Source: Clostridium muellerianum (GTDB lineage Bacteria > Bacillota > Clostridia > Clostridiales > Clostridiaceae). Taken from it: a stretch of DNA of 64,000 bases. Below, piece by piece: positions 33,175-42,468 of this stretch; within the stretch, counting starts at the first letter, position 1, and every line of letters starts with the position of its first letter. The translations under genes and the position numbers were made by a program. The notes below the pieces were generated by a model. That model had not been told where the DNA came from. It made no database searches and was given only the letters and a program-made list of their open reading frames with translations. The stretch lies in assembly GCF_012926525.1 (NCBI RefSeq), contig NZ_JABBNI010000063.1:186001-250000 (forward strand). The letters are read 5' to 3'.

Positions 33175-33420
33175 TAATTTAGTATTATACCGTATTATTG
33201 ATGTGGGTCACTTTAGGTCAGAGTTTGGTCTAATCCAAACGTCAGCTTTTGTTGATTTCAGTAGGCTTGGTCGCATGGTCTCATCTGAACATAATTTTCT
33301 TTTATTTTTATTATTTTTTTCTTCTAATTCTTTTAGAGAAAAACTATGACCTATATGACCAAGTCGTTGATTTACATAGGTTTCCTACGACCAAGTTATG
33401 ACCAAACTGTGACCAAGCTA
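33175..33420. other. Iteron-like intergenic region, candidate replication origin (right island)
   Basis: Same plan as 17041-17284: TTTGGTC words near 33225 and 33268, a T-rich tract, then ATGACC/GACCAAG words (about 33345-33418). One repeat present in the middle island (the ACGTCC/AAACTACGACC part) is collapsed here. Conservation of the spaced repeats without a gene supports a DNA-site function. Confidence 0.55.
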
Positions 33421-34831
33421 TTATGGATTATTAAGTTCATCATCTATTGAAAATATAAATTTATTATTAATTATTGCTCTATATTCACCAACTACTTTAA
33501 TTCCAGTATGATATCTAAAAGTATTGGAACGACCTGAGCTACACTTATAGCCTTTCTTCTTAGCAACAGCTTCAAACTCTCTCCAAAACTTTTGATAACT
33601 CATTTGAGCATAGTGGTACTCAATTCCATTTTCAGTAGCCCAATTTTTAAAAGTTTTGTACACAATTTTGTTATCTTCTCTATAACTTTCATCTTCCACT
33701 GGTTCAATGCAATCCTCAAAGAATTCATACATAGGAGTTTGGTCTGTTTTATATTGCTTAAGCATTTCATCCATACTCTTACATGTAGAAAACTTGTAGT
33801 CATTTTCCTTTAATCTTCTTAGACCTTCCATAGCCCAAATAAATATTCCAGGAAGCTCCTGCTTTAGTTTTTCCCTTAGCTTATTGTCCCTTTTTTCTCC
33901 ACTAAAATTAGCATTGAAACATAGTATTGACAGCCTTCTAAAATATCCATGACTTACATCTTTAGTATTGGGCAATCTGTTCATGGTTGATATTAATTTA
34001 GCCGTAGGTTTAAAACTAATACTTGGCATATATTTTTCTTCTGCATTTATGGTGTCTTCACCAACTATTGCTTTGAAATATTGAGTATTGAAACTTTTGC
34101 CATTCATTTCATTTTCTCCGCTAATATTAGCAGTCTTATTGTACAGTTTTATTCTTGAAAATGTTCTGTCCAGCTCGTTTAAAGGTATATCAGATATATT
34201 ATCTTCACCTATTACTAATCTCATAGTGTCAATAAATACACCTTTACCGTTTTCTCCTTCACCAAGAAGTATAAGAGCTTTTTGAGCGTTAGTATCTGGT
34301 GTAATCATATATCCAGCCCATTCCTGTGCAACTTTTATACGTTCCTTATCGCCTTCAAATATTTGAATAAGAAATTCATCCCACATAGTACAATTTGCAT
34401 CTGGAGTAAACTCAATAGGAATGCGTATTGTACTATAATATTTTGGATTGTGAGGTATTAGCTTAAAAGTTTCAGTATCAAACATGCCATTGATTAAATT
34501 TATTAGGTTTTTATGAGGATTTAATTCACCATGGTAGTAAAGTTCCCTTTCCATACCAATTATGTAGTCTCTTTCTATAGTCGGTGTCCATATCCCAAAC
34601 ATGGGTTTTTGAAACTCATCTCTTAAATACTGCAAGAATTTAACCTCATCCTGTATTTCCCAAACTTCATTATTGTACATATAGTAACGTTTATCTTTAG
34701 CAAATATTATTTGATAGTTGTCTTTTATGTATTTAGGGAAAATAATTGGGATTAAAGTTCTTTACATTGTCGTGCCTATCAAGTTCTATTCCTCTTTTCA
34801 TAAGTTCACCGTATCTCTGAATTTTGTCCAT
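33421..34831 (-). pseudogene. P4/D5-type replication helicase, frameshifted near its N-terminus (right island)
   Basis: The helicase part is intact (GEGENGKGVFIDTM, TANISGENEMNGKSF, STMNRLPNTKD). The start ATG at 34831 follows GGAGGAATT and encodes MDKIQRYGELMKRGIELDRH up to NPNYFP, where an extra C in TTTTCCCTAAA (about 34736) causes a stop; the middle island has TTTTCCTAAA. Downstream an internal ATG at 34680 could restart a 419-residue protein that retains the ATPase core. Either the gene is damaged, it restarts internally, or the base is a sequencing error. Confidence 0.75.
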
Positions 34832-34861
34832 CCATAATTCCTCCAAAGTATTATTTTTTAT

Positions 34862-34898
34862 TGACGGAGCCCCTTTTCTTGAGGGACTCCGTTTAATA
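34862..34898 (-). terminator. Terminator between replication genes (right island)
   Basis: Stem ACGGAGcCC/GGgACTCCGT, the counterpart of 18734-18769 with a changed base pair. Confidence 0.65.
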
Positions 34899-34914
34899 TT
34901 AGATTCAAAACTTT

Positions 34915-35610
34915 TTAGGATTCCTTATATATTTCAGCATTTATATTTACTATTTTAGGAAAAACATCTCCATTATCTAACAAAACATGTTTAACCACAC
35001 AAGACCCTTTTATTCCCAACAAATTTCTTAGGTTTATTTTTCCACTTGGTGGCTGACTCGTTAAGTCTCTATAAACTTGATAGAATCCAGACTTAGAGCT
35101 ATTTGAAATGTTATATTTTTGCTTCAAATCATAAGTCAAATCTTCTCCATCTCTCGCACAAGTAATATGATAATCTATGACAAGTTTGTTTTTTACCCCA
35201 TATTTTGTCATAACTTCTTTTTCAATACTTAAGTCCTTAACATAGAACCTGTAGCTGCCTTCATCTATTTTTGATTCAGGCTGAATTTCTATTTCAAGAT
35301 TGATTGGAGTATTTGTCCCACTTAACTCTTCACTATCAAAAAAGGAATCATGTTTATTATTACTTTTATCTTTCTCCATTACATTTTCAATTACTTTGTT
35401 TTTACATTTTTTACCACAATTATCTAAAGGTGCTGCCGTTAAATTTAGTTCATCCTGTTCTATATCATCTTCCTCTTTTCTAATAATTTCTTTATTTTCG
35501 AATTCCATCATATTTTTTTCCTCCATCTCTTTTTTTATTTTTTCTGCTCGGGATTTTTCTGATTTTTTGTAAAGTTCTTGTTCTTTAGGTGAAATTTTTT
35601 TCAATGCCAT
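34915..35610 (-). CDS. Replication-associated protein, 231 residues (right island)
   Basis: Acidic/basic low-complexity first 95 residues, unrelated in detail to the middle-island copy, and a conserved C-terminal domain: DEGSYRFYVKDLSIEKEV, DLKQKYNISNSSKSGFYQVY, INLRNLLGIKGSCVVKHVLL. Probably the DNA-binding partner of the helicase. GGAGGAATAAA precedes the start. Confidence 0.6.
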   Translation of the reverse strand: MALKKISPKEQELYKKSEKSRAEKIKKEMEEKNMMEFENKEIIRKEEDDIEQDELNLTAAPLDNCGKKCKNKVIENVMEKDKSNNKHDSFFDSEELSGTNTPINLEIEIQPESKIDEGSYRFYVKDLSIEKEVMTKYGVKNKLVIDYHITCARDGEDLTYDLKQKYNISNSSKSGFYQVYRDLTSQPPSGKINLRNLLGIKGSCVVKHVLLDNGDVFPKIVNINAEIYKES

Positions 35611-35718
35611 TATTTATTCCTCCTTTATTTTTTATATTCAAATTGTAATAAACTATTGGTAATTCTCAATTAATTACCTTACAAATTGATTATGCTATAA
35701 AAGTTGATAATAAATAAT

Positions 35719-35741
35719 GGGAAGAGTTTTTTCCTCTTCCC
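35719..35741 (-). terminator. Terminator after the 359-residue gene
   Basis: Stem GGGAAGAG/CTCTTCCC with a 7-base loop, directly after the stop codon. Confidence 0.7.
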
Positions 35742-35750
35742 ATAAATACA

Positions 35751-36830
35751 TTAATTATCTATATCATTTATTTTTTTAATGCCACCTCCTGTATTTAAAT
35801 TTCTCAATCCTTTAGAAGCATCATAATTACTTAAAATTGTATCCATCACTTTTAATCTTCCTTTTAGTTCTGGGTCTTCTAACAGGTTTAATTTCATATT
35901 TACTAGAGCTTGTTCTAACCACATAATAAGCAACTTCTCATTCTGATTATTTTCATCTAAAACAGCTTTAACTTTTTGGATAATTTTTTTATTTTCCGAA
36001 CTATTTTTGATTTTTTCTTTTACTTCTAAGTATTCCAATTTTAGCTTAGATATATAATCTAAATCCGTCAAAATATCATTACTAATTAAATTTCCTTCTT
36101 TAGTGTTATTTAAATCCTCTATAGTAATTTCTTTTCCAATAAGCTTAACAAGAATTTCAAGTAATAATCCTTCAAGATTTTGAGAGAAAGCTATATTCTT
36201 AATCGCAGACTTTTCTTTGCTAATATTATTCTCATGTATTGAATTTCTTGTTAAATAATCAGTATAGCAATAAATTATGTGAGCTTTAATACTTCCTAAA
36301 TATTTATTCAATTCAATTAACCCTTCAACTTTAGCAATGTCAGGCATAGTATTTATATAGAATATTATTTCTTCTAAATTGTTTTCTAAATCTTGAAATA
36401 AACTAACTTGTTCTTGAACTGCTTTATATGCTGGATGCCATTTTATAAATTCTTTTAAGTCATTATCTAAATATTTATTAACTCCTTCAACTAACTTCTG
36501 ATTATATTGATACAATCCTTCAAAACTGTAATGTTTCTTATCTTTATGCCTATTATAATTTGGATGATATTGAAGTGATTGTAATAATGCTAAAAATAAA
36601 CCGTTCCATTCTTTCTTTAAATCATATCTATTGCTATTTTCTTTTTTAAAGCTATATCCACTTAGCTTTTTTTTAAATATTTCTCTAAATCTAATTATAG
36701 AATCATTAAAAAAATCATCACTGAAATCAAGTATTTTCTTAACATCACTGCCAGATAAATCTTCTTTATTGATTTTATTAAAGTAGTATTCATTACTATG
36801 GTCTTCTCTTTTTCTTGCCAATAAATTCAA
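35751..36830 (-). CDS. Hypothetical helical protein, 359 residues
   Basis: Unrecognised. Charged and strongly helical over the whole length, with HPNYNRHKDKKHYSFEG near residue 95 and a Gly-rich, acidic tail. No membrane segment, no nucleotide-binding motif. The middle island has no counterpart, so it is cargo specific to this island. It sits between the replication gene and the small membrane protein and ends in a terminator. Confidence 0.55.
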   Translation of the reverse strand: MNLLARKREDHSNEYYFNKINKEDLSGSDVKKILDFSDDFFNDSIIRFREIFKKKLSGYSFKKENSNRYDLKKEWNGLFLALLQSLQYHPNYNRHKDKKHYSFEGLYQYNQKLVEGVNKYLDNDLKEFIKWHPAYKAVQEQVSLFQDLENNLEEIIFYINTMPDIAKVEGLIELNKYLGSIKAHIIYCYTDYLTRNSIHENNISKEKSAIKNIAFSQNLEGLLLEILVKLIGKEITIEDLNNTKEGNLISNDILTDLDYISKLKLEYLEVKEKIKNSSENKKIIQKVKAVLDENNQNEKLLIMWLEQALVNMKLNLLEDPELKGRLKVMDTILSNYDASKGLRNLNTGGGIKKINDIDN

Positions 36831-36889
36831 CCCCTTTTTGCGTATAATTCTTTATCATTCAGCTCATAGTATAAATGCTAACAAAAAAA

Positions 36890-36921
36890 ATAAGTAATTA
36901 CAATTAGCTATAATTACTTAT
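36890..36921 (-). terminator. Terminator after the small membrane protein gene
   Basis: Stem ATAAGTAATTA/TAATTACTTAT followed on the minus strand by TTTTTTTTG. Confidence 0.75.
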
Positions 36922-36934
36922 TCCAGTTATCTAA

Positions 36935-37099
36935 TTATTTTTTAAGTATCTTATATACACTTCCTATTACAAGAGCTGGTATACCAAATATAACAAAAAT
37001 TCTTAGAAATATAAGACCTAGATACCCTAGCAAGCTTCCTATAAACATTATTAACCAAACAATTCCAAATATTAATAGTAAACTAAATATAAGTTTCAT
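36935..37099 (-). CDS. Small two-helix membrane protein (right island)
   Basis: 54 residues starting MKLIFSLLLIFGIVWLIMF after GGAGGAGTAAAG; nearly the same as 20561-20725. Directly downstream of the flagellin gene. Function unknown. Confidence 0.65.
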   Translation of the reverse strand: MKLIFSLLLIFGIVWLIMFIGSLLGYLGLIFLRIFVIFGIPALVIGSVYKILKK

Positions 37100-37139
37100 C
37101 TTTACTCCTCCAATCAATCATTACTTTTGTACAAATCAT

Positions 37140-38957
37140 TTATTCTTTTAATAACTGCAAAATTCTTTGTGATTGCTGATTAGCTTGACTTAATATTGAT
37201 TCAGTAGCCTGTAACAGAACATTTCCATTTACAACATTTATCATTTCCTTAGCCATATCTGCATCTCTAATCCTTGACTCAGAAGATGTTAAATTAAGGT
37301 TATAACTTTCAACATTATTTAAAGTATGTCCTAATGCATTTTGGTATGCTCCCATTCTTGAGCGATGGGAAGATACGATTGCCATAGCCTTATCAATACT
37401 TGAAATAGCATCTTCTGCGTTATCTCTAGTTTTTATATTAATAGCTGATATTCCAATAGAGCTTGTCCTAACATCACAAAGAGTAATTCCCATTGTATCT
37501 CCACAATTTGCTCCTACTTGCAGACTTATAGTTAATGGCTGGCTGTCATTTTTACTTGAAGAAGAAGCATTTTCATATTCAGGAATTCCTAATGAAAAGC
37601 CGTCTTTATCCGCAGCTACAAATTCTTTTCCATCCCAAATTATTTTTGAAGTGCCAATGCTCCCGTTAGCCGATAATTCTTTTTGTAATGACCAGTTAAC
37701 CCCATCATCAGAATTATAAATCACCGTTTTTCCTCCAATCCCTGTATTACCAATAGCGAGATATTGGTTGCCATCATATGCTATACTTGTAAACTTTGTA
37801 GAGTCATTTGAAACATTGCTAGTATTCCAGTTAACTCCGTCATTGGATTCAAGTATTCTCCCGTTAGCTTCACCAACTACAAAATGCCTACCTCCTTCGC
37901 ACAAAACAGCATCTTCCGAATACCCTATAGCTCCTGTAGAATTGTGACAAGTCCAATTTATTCCATCAGTTGATGTATATATCTTCCCATAACCTTGTCC
38001 CACATATTTTCCTCCGCCAAAAGCTATGCAATCTATTTTATCTGGATTACTATATACACTCCAATCAACCCCATTAGTTGAGGTAAGTGTCTTCCACAAA
38101 CCTTCATCTGAGGAATAACCCGTAGCAACAAATTTACTACCATCAAAGGTAATAGAGTTTGTAGTTGTGCCAAAACATTTTAAGTCAATTGGAGGACTTG
38201 TATTAATTGAATTACTCCAATTAACTCCATCTGTTGAATAAATAATTCCCCCATCAGTGCCAAAATGTCCGCTAAAAGCTCCTGTGGCTACAAAGACACC
38301 ATTACCATAAATAACGTCTGATGGAAGTGGATTATAGGCTGATGTATTCCAATTCACAGCATCACTTGAATACATAATCTGATTTACACCACCACTTACA
38401 CCTATAGCTACATACTTTCCTGTTCCATCATAAGCAATGTCTTTAGCAGTAAAATTATTGCCATCATTTACATAACTCCAATCAATATTCTTTAATGCTG
38501 GTTTTGATAATGTATTATTAGTTATTGAACTTACTTGCTGTGAAGCCAGAAGTTTTATTCCATTAAACTCCGTATTATTTGCTATGTTGTCAACCAAATT
38601 ACCCATCTGTTCAAACTCTGCCTGTAGATTTTCCCTATCCTCATCCGTTAGTGTTCCGTTGGATGCTTGTAGTGCTAATTCTCTCATTCTTTGCAGTGCT
38701 GGGTCTAAGATTTCGCCCAGCCCTCCATCTGCTGTCTGAACTAACGAGACACCATCTTGAATATTTCTTGATGCCATTTCCAAACCTCTTATTTGACCTC
38801 TCATTTTTTCCGAGATAGCTAGTCCAGCAGAATCATCTGATGCCTTTTCTATTCGAAGTCCCGAGGATAACCTGCCCATAGCTTTTGATGTATTTTCCAT
38901 ATTCTTTTTCAATCTATTATTAGCATTTAATGCATTAATATTGTGAGCTATTATCAT
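37140..38957 (-). CDS. Flagellin with a beta-propeller-like variable domain, on a mobile island
   Basis: 605 residues. Residues 1-140 are the conserved flagellin D0/D1 (MIIAHNINALNANNRLKKNM, then SSGLRIEKASDDSAGLAISE). Residues 515-605 are the C-terminal D1/D0 ending SQRILQLLKE. Between them, residues about 158-457 contain six SxDGVNW-type motifs (near 197, 241, 293, 329, 371, 416), each preceded by a YDGxxYVAxG-type strand. A seventh strand set is closed by NIDW at the start. This reads as a seven-bladed propeller displayed on the filament surface. GGTGGGAAA precedes the ATG. I see no sigma-D box; TTGTCC-N17-TATATC upstream fits a housekeeping promoter. No other flagellar gene is near. The family is certain; the propeller is inferred. 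Confidence 0.88.
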   Translation of the reverse strand: MIIAHNINALNANNRLKKNMENTSKAMGRLSSGLRIEKASDDSAGLAISEKMRGQIRGLEMASRNIQDGVSLVQTADGGLGEILDPALQRMRELALQASNGTLTDEDRENLQAEFEQMGNLVDNIANNTEFNGIKLLASQQVSSITNNTLSKPALKNIDWSYVNDGNNFTAKDIAYDGTGKYVAIGVSGGVNQIMYSSDAVNWNTSAYNPLPSDVIYGNGVFVATGAFSGHFGTDGGIIYSTDGVNWSNSINTSPPIDLKCFGTTTNSITFDGSKFVATGYSSDEGLWKTLTSTNGVDWSVYSNPDKIDCIAFGGGKYVGQGYGKIYTSTDGINWTCHNSTGAIGYSEDAVLCEGGRHFVVGEANGRILESNDGVNWNTSNVSNDSTKFTSIAYDGNQYLAIGNTGIGGKTVIYNSDDGVNWSLQKELSANGSIGTSKIIWDGKEFVAADKDGFSLGIPEYENASSSSKNDSQPLTISLQVGANCGDTMGITLCDVRTSSIGISAINIKTRDNAEDAISSIDKAMAIVSSHRSRMGAYQNALGHTLNNVESYNLNLTSSESRIRDADMAKEMINVVNGNVLLQATESILSQANQQSQRILQLLKE

Positions 38958-39078
38958 TTTCCCACCTCAAATTTTCAACTTTATTTTATTCTATAGATAT
39001 ATATTAATTTGACATCATGGACAAATTTTGTACTTTTTAAACATTTTTTTATTACTTTTAATTATTTTTGTACATTAA

Positions 39079-39112
39079 AAAAAGTTGCCTTTCCTAATGA
39101 AAAGCAACTTTA
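39079..39112 (-). terminator. Terminator after the WYL regulator
   Basis: Stem AAAGTTGC-TTTC/GAAA-GCAACTTT followed on the minus strand by TTTTTTT; separates the regulator from the flagellin gene. Confidence 0.85.
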
Positions 39113-39119
39113 CATCCAA

Positions 39120-40106
39120 TTACTTATATACTTCATACATTTTCCTAATCGTTTCTTTTATTTCTTCTCTATACTCCTGTGGTCTTATTACTTCTAAAAA
39201 TTCTTTTTGAGATAATAACCACCTCTTAACACCTTCTCCATATACCTCAGCTTCTATTATTGGTTTATTATCTTTTTCATCATACCTTATTACTTTTGAA
39301 GTTGGTAATCTATCAAGTATCGCTTCTAAAGAATCTCCCCAAAACTTAAATTGTATTGTCATTAATTCTCCTGTATACATAAATTGTATTTTTTTATGGA
39401 ACTCTCCCTCTTCAAATCTATCTTTATATGGCATGAAAAACTTTTCTTCTGTTATATCGTATTTTTCAAACCTATCTACTCTAAAAACAATTGGATGATT
39501 TTCACTTCTTCCTATGATTTCTCCAACTAAATAAAAGTAATATTCACTAAATACTAATCCTAATGGTTTTAATTTATATTCTTTAACTATTCCATCTTGC
39601 CTTTCATACTTTACTTCAACTAATTTCTGTTTTTGAATACTAACACTAATCTTCCAAATAAAATTGATTATATCTTTATTATGTCTTGGTGGTACATAGT
39701 TAAATCTTTCATTAATAACTATCTTTTTTAATAATTCATTATCTTCACATTGAGAATTTAATATATCTAGTACTCTATCCATTTCTTTGTTTGAAAATGC
39801 TCTTGATTCTAGAATTATTTTATATAATGCAAAAATATCTTTATCAGAAAACTTGAAACCTTTGCAGTTAATCATCTCATATCCTTTTTTAATCTTACTA
39901 TATACAATAGTTCTAAGATTCTTTTCATCCTTCTCTAAATAGTCTTTTAATTCTTTTATATCCCTTTGTATTGTTTTTTCATCTACTTCATATATTGTTG
40001 ATAGATACTTTTTACTTCTTACTTCACCTTTATTTAATCTTTCATATAAATTTAGCATCCTATACGTTTTGGATTTTCCTTCTTTTTCTCTGTTATATTC
40101 ATTCAT
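39120..40106 (-). CDS. WYL-domain transcriptional regulator
   Basis: About 328 residues from the ATG at 40106, which follows GGAAGGAGG; an ATG at 40163 would be upstream of that ribosome site. The N-terminal winged helix reads YERLNKGEVRSKKYLSTIYE and VDEKTIQRDIKELKDYL. The WYL domain is in the middle: KQKLVEVKYERQDGIVKEYK, then LKPLGLVFSEYYFYLVGEI, where YFYLVGE is the WYL position, and VFRVDRF. The C-terminal WCX-like part follows. WYL regulators commonly control defence or mobile-element genes and bind nucleic acid or nucleotides. It is upstream of the flagellin gene, with a terminator between. Confidence 0.9.
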   Translation of the reverse strand: MNEYNREKEGKSKTYRMLNLYERLNKGEVRSKKYLSTIYEVDEKTIQRDIKELKDYLEKDEKNLRTIVYSKIKKGYEMINCKGFKFSDKDIFALYKIILESRAFSNKEMDRVLDILNSQCEDNELLKKIVINERFNYVPPRHNKDIINFIWKISVSIQKQKLVEVKYERQDGIVKEYKLKPLGLVFSEYYFYLVGEIIGRSENHPIVFRVDRFEKYDITEEKFFMPYKDRFEEGEFHKKIQFMYTGELMTIQFKFWGDSLEAILDRLPTSKVIRYDEKDNKPIIEAEVYGEGVKRWLLSQKEFLEVIRPQEYREEIKETIRKMYEVYK

Positions 40107-40183
40107 TATATTTATGCCAGCCTCCTTCCTTACAAATATAGTATAATATTGTGTATGAGACAAAAATAGTCCATATAAATAAA

Positions 40184-40215
40184 AACTTATATCACTTTAC
40201 TAAATGATATAAGTT
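40184..40215 (-). terminator. Terminator after the 64-residue gene
   Basis: Stem AACTTATATCA/TGATATAAGTT with T-rich flanks on both strands. Confidence 0.75.
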
Positions 40216-40290
40216 AATTTTTTTAATTATTATCTGTTTATTCATACGTTATATTTCATAATTTAATAACTGAAAAACTTACAGAATAAT

Positions 40291-40485
40291 CTAGTGACCT
40301 CTTTTCTTTAATACATACGCCGCAGCACTTTTTTGTTTTCTTGAGCCTGTCCTTATTATTCTTATGAGTCGCTCATCAGGATATTTTTCCATTTCCGCTG
40401 TTAGTCCAATTGTACTTGATACTTCATCAGCTACTGCAGACGCAATTCCTTTTATCCCTTTTTTTAACAAATTACCTATTCCCAT
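40291..40485 (-). CDS. Small basic protein with LKKR C-terminal motif (right island)
   Basis: 64 residues: amphipathic MGIGNLLKKGIKGIASAVAD, then DERLIRIIRTGSRKQKSAAA and YVLKKRGH. The C-terminal part matches the 84-residue protein of the middle island; the N-terminal part does not. It follows the EcsC-like gene by 27 bp in one operon. Confidence 0.55.
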   Translation of the reverse strand: MGIGNLLKKGIKGIASAVADEVSSTIGLTAEMEKYPDERLIRIIRTGSRKQKSAAAYVLKKRGH

Positions 40486-40512
40486 AGTTATGTCATCTCC
40501 TCTATATTTTTA

Positions 40513-41142
40513 TTAATAACTCAAAAATACTTTTTTTGATATTTTACCTATTGTTTTAGTAGAAGCTAAATCAACTCCTCCGCCTATAACTCCTCCAATA
40601 AGCGGAACTGCTTTACCTAGATTTACTATTCCTTTCTGTCCAAACTTTGTTAGTAGCCTAAAGCCTACAGCTTGATTTATTCTTTTTATTGTTTCACCAG
40701 ATATTTTTTGTATAGCTGATTGTGTTAATTTAGTTCCTATTTTTACTCCAATATCTTTGCCTATCTCTACAGCAGCATTACCTGTTAAACACATGTATAC
40801 TAAGCTCTTTACTGAATCATCTTTTATATCATATCTACCTATGTATGCTACTGCTGCTATCATTCTCATCTGAACATATATTACGCTAGAAATATTAGCA
40901 GGAATTGATACTGGCAAAGTTATTAATCCTCCTAATCCAGATAAAAAACCTGATGTTGCACATTTACCAACTTGCCAATTTATTAAACTGTCACATGCCT
41001 TTATAGAATTACCACCATTTTTATTTAGATATTCATCTGCTAATTCTTCTGCTGATAATGTTCCTGGTAATCCATTTAAAGATTTTTCATAAGCCCAATC
41101 CAATACCTGCAACATTTTATTACTTTCTACTAATTCACTCAT
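40513..41142 (-). CDS. EcsC-family-like membrane-associated protein
   Basis: 209 residues from the ATG at 41142, which follows AAGGAG; an upstream frame extension to 41169 lacks a ribosome site. EcsC-like features: WQVGKCATSGFLSGLGGLIT, LPVSIPANISSVIYVQMRMI, AAVAYIGRYD, and a glycine-rich C-terminus (VPLIGGVIGGGVDLAST). Members are membrane-associated and of unclear function. It lies between two small genes in an operon that is cargo of this island. Confidence 0.7.
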   Translation of the reverse strand: MSELVESNKMLQVLDWAYEKSLNGLPGTLSAEELADEYLNKNGGNSIKACDSLINWQVGKCATSGFLSGLGGLITLPVSIPANISSVIYVQMRMIAAVAYIGRYDIKDDSVKSLVYMCLTGNAAVEIGKDIGVKIGTKLTQSAIQKISGETIKRINQAVGFRLLTKFGQKGIVNLGKAVPLIGGVIGGGVDLASTKTIGKISKKVFLSY

Positions 41143-41171
41143 TTTAAACTCCTTCTTCACATAACTCACAC

Positions 41172-41393
41172 TTATTTATCTAATTTATGAAATGCCCACA
41201 AACCTTGTAATATTGGTTCTAATGTTTTATAACCAGCTCGCAATATAGCAGGTGCCATGATGATTACTATGACACTTGCTAACCTTCCTAATGAAACAAC
41301 TTCCAAAATAAACCCAAGTATTCCTGTTCCCCAAACAAACTTTTCTCCAAATAGATTTCCTATAATACCATAAATCCAAAATGCTATTACCAA
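41172..41393 (-). CDS. Small membrane protein, 73 residues
   Basis: Two hydrophobic segments (VIAFWIYGIIGNLFG and GFILEVVSLG...VIVIIMAPAIL) and a C-terminal soluble tail. Probable TTG start after GGGGGAG. Located between the EcsC-like gene (29 bp after its stop) and the zinc-ribbon gene. Function unknown. Confidence 0.6.
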   Translation of the reverse strand: MVIAFWIYGIIGNLFGEKFVWGTGILGFILEVVSLGRLASVIVIIMAPAILRAGYKTLEPILQGLWAFHKLDK

Positions 41394-41395
41394 AT

Positions 41396-41563
41396 TTACT
41401 CCCCCTTTACTCTTAACTTTAAAATGCTTGTTATTTTACATTTTAAGCATAGTTTATCATTTAACTTTTTTAAGTTTTCAATTGTTATATCATCATTACA
41501 TACTACTATGATTTTTTTGCCGCATTTTTCGCAAAGTATTTCTCTCTTTGCTTTTATAGGCAT
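41396..41563 (-). CDS. Small zinc-ribbon-like protein, 55 residues
   Basis: Starts MPIKAKREILCEKCGKKIIV at the ATG seven bases after GGAGG. Two cysteine pairs, CEKC and CLKC about 30 residues apart, form a likely zinc ribbon. A longer upstream frame (to 41716) runs across the promoter region and lacks a ribosome site. First gene of the EcsC-like operon, 180 bp from the divergent XRE regulator. Confidence 0.6.
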   Translation of the reverse strand: MPIKAKREILCEKCGKKIIVVCNDDITIENLKKLNDKLCLKCKITSILKLRVKGE

Positions 41564-41743
41564 GATTTTACCTCCAATCAACAAAAACTTAATATATAAG
41601 GTTCTGCATTTTAACATTATTCCAAACATTTTTACTAAAAACTTCATAATAATACTTATAGTATATATTTTGCTAAAAAACATATCAATAGTATATTGTG
41701 AAAAACTTGCTATCACGATAATTTAATCTTAGAGGTGGATTAA

Positions 41744-42088
41744 ATGAATGATTTAAGCAAAATTATAGGTGAAAGAATAAGAAACTTAAGAAAAGAATGT
41801 GGGTTAAGTCAAGAGGAATTAGCATATAGGGCATCACTTCACCCAACATATATTGGTCAACTCGAGAGAGGAGAAAAGAATGCTACTTTAGAAAGTATTG
41901 AAAAAGTTACTGCTGCATTAAATATATCTTTTGAAGACTTGTTTAAGTATTTACAGATGTCCTCTAATAATAGTGATAGCATAATATTTAACAAAATATA
42001 TAACCTTTTACACAATAGAACTCTTGATGATAAAAAGAAAATTCTTAGCTTGATTGAGCAACTTATTAACTGGAAAGATAACTTATAA
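41744..42088 (+). CDS. XRE-family regulator (right island)
   Basis: 114 residues. HTH_3: IIGERIRNLRKECGLSQEEL, then YIGQLERGEKNATLESIEK; helical C-terminal third. AGAGGTGG precedes the start. It holds the same position and orientation as the plus-strand XRE gene of the middle island but is a different subtype, with only loose similarity. There is no Cro-like partner; the divergent neighbour is the zinc-ribbon gene. Confidence 0.88.
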   Translation: MNDLSKIIGERIRNLRKECGLSQEELAYRASLHPTYIGQLERGEKNATLESIEKVTAALNISFEDLFKYLQMSSNNSDSIIFNKIYNLLHNRTLDDKKKILSLIEQLINWKDNL

Positions 42089-42090
42089 TT

Positions 42091-42447
42091 TTATTTTAAA
42101 TATACATATATACAACTATAAGCATCCTTAGAAGGTATAAGCCTTATTGCATAATTTGCTATATCTAATGAAATAGAGAGTATTGTTTCTTTGTTATAGC
42201 CTGTACCCTCACAGTATTTTTCTACCCTCTGAAAGTTTGAAAGAAGCTCAAATTGTAGGTAGTTCAGCTCATGCTGTAGTTTCTTTAGGTCAATTTTTGA
42301 GCCTGTTTTTAGCTCCAATAGGAGCTTTGTAGGATTCCATTGGTTGCAGAGATTGCCTCTACTTCCCTCCCAATCAATTCTCATATTTCCTAACCTTTTT
42401 TCTTTATCAATTTGAAATGTTATGCCTCTTACTAAATCTTTGTCCAT
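42091..42447 (-). CDS. Conserved island protein, 118 residues (right island)
   Basis: MDKDLVRGITFQIDKEKRLG...; counterpart of 21543-21899. Begins only 2 bp from the convergent XRE gene end. Unrecognised. Confidence 0.6.
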   Translation of the reverse strand: MDKDLVRGITFQIDKEKRLGNMRIDWEGSRGNLCNQWNPTKLLLELKTGSKIDLKKLQHELNYLQFELLSNFQRVEKYCEGTGYNKETILSISLDIANYAIRLIPSKDAYSCIYVYLK

Positions 42448-42468
42448 TATTGTTCCTCCATCATTTTT

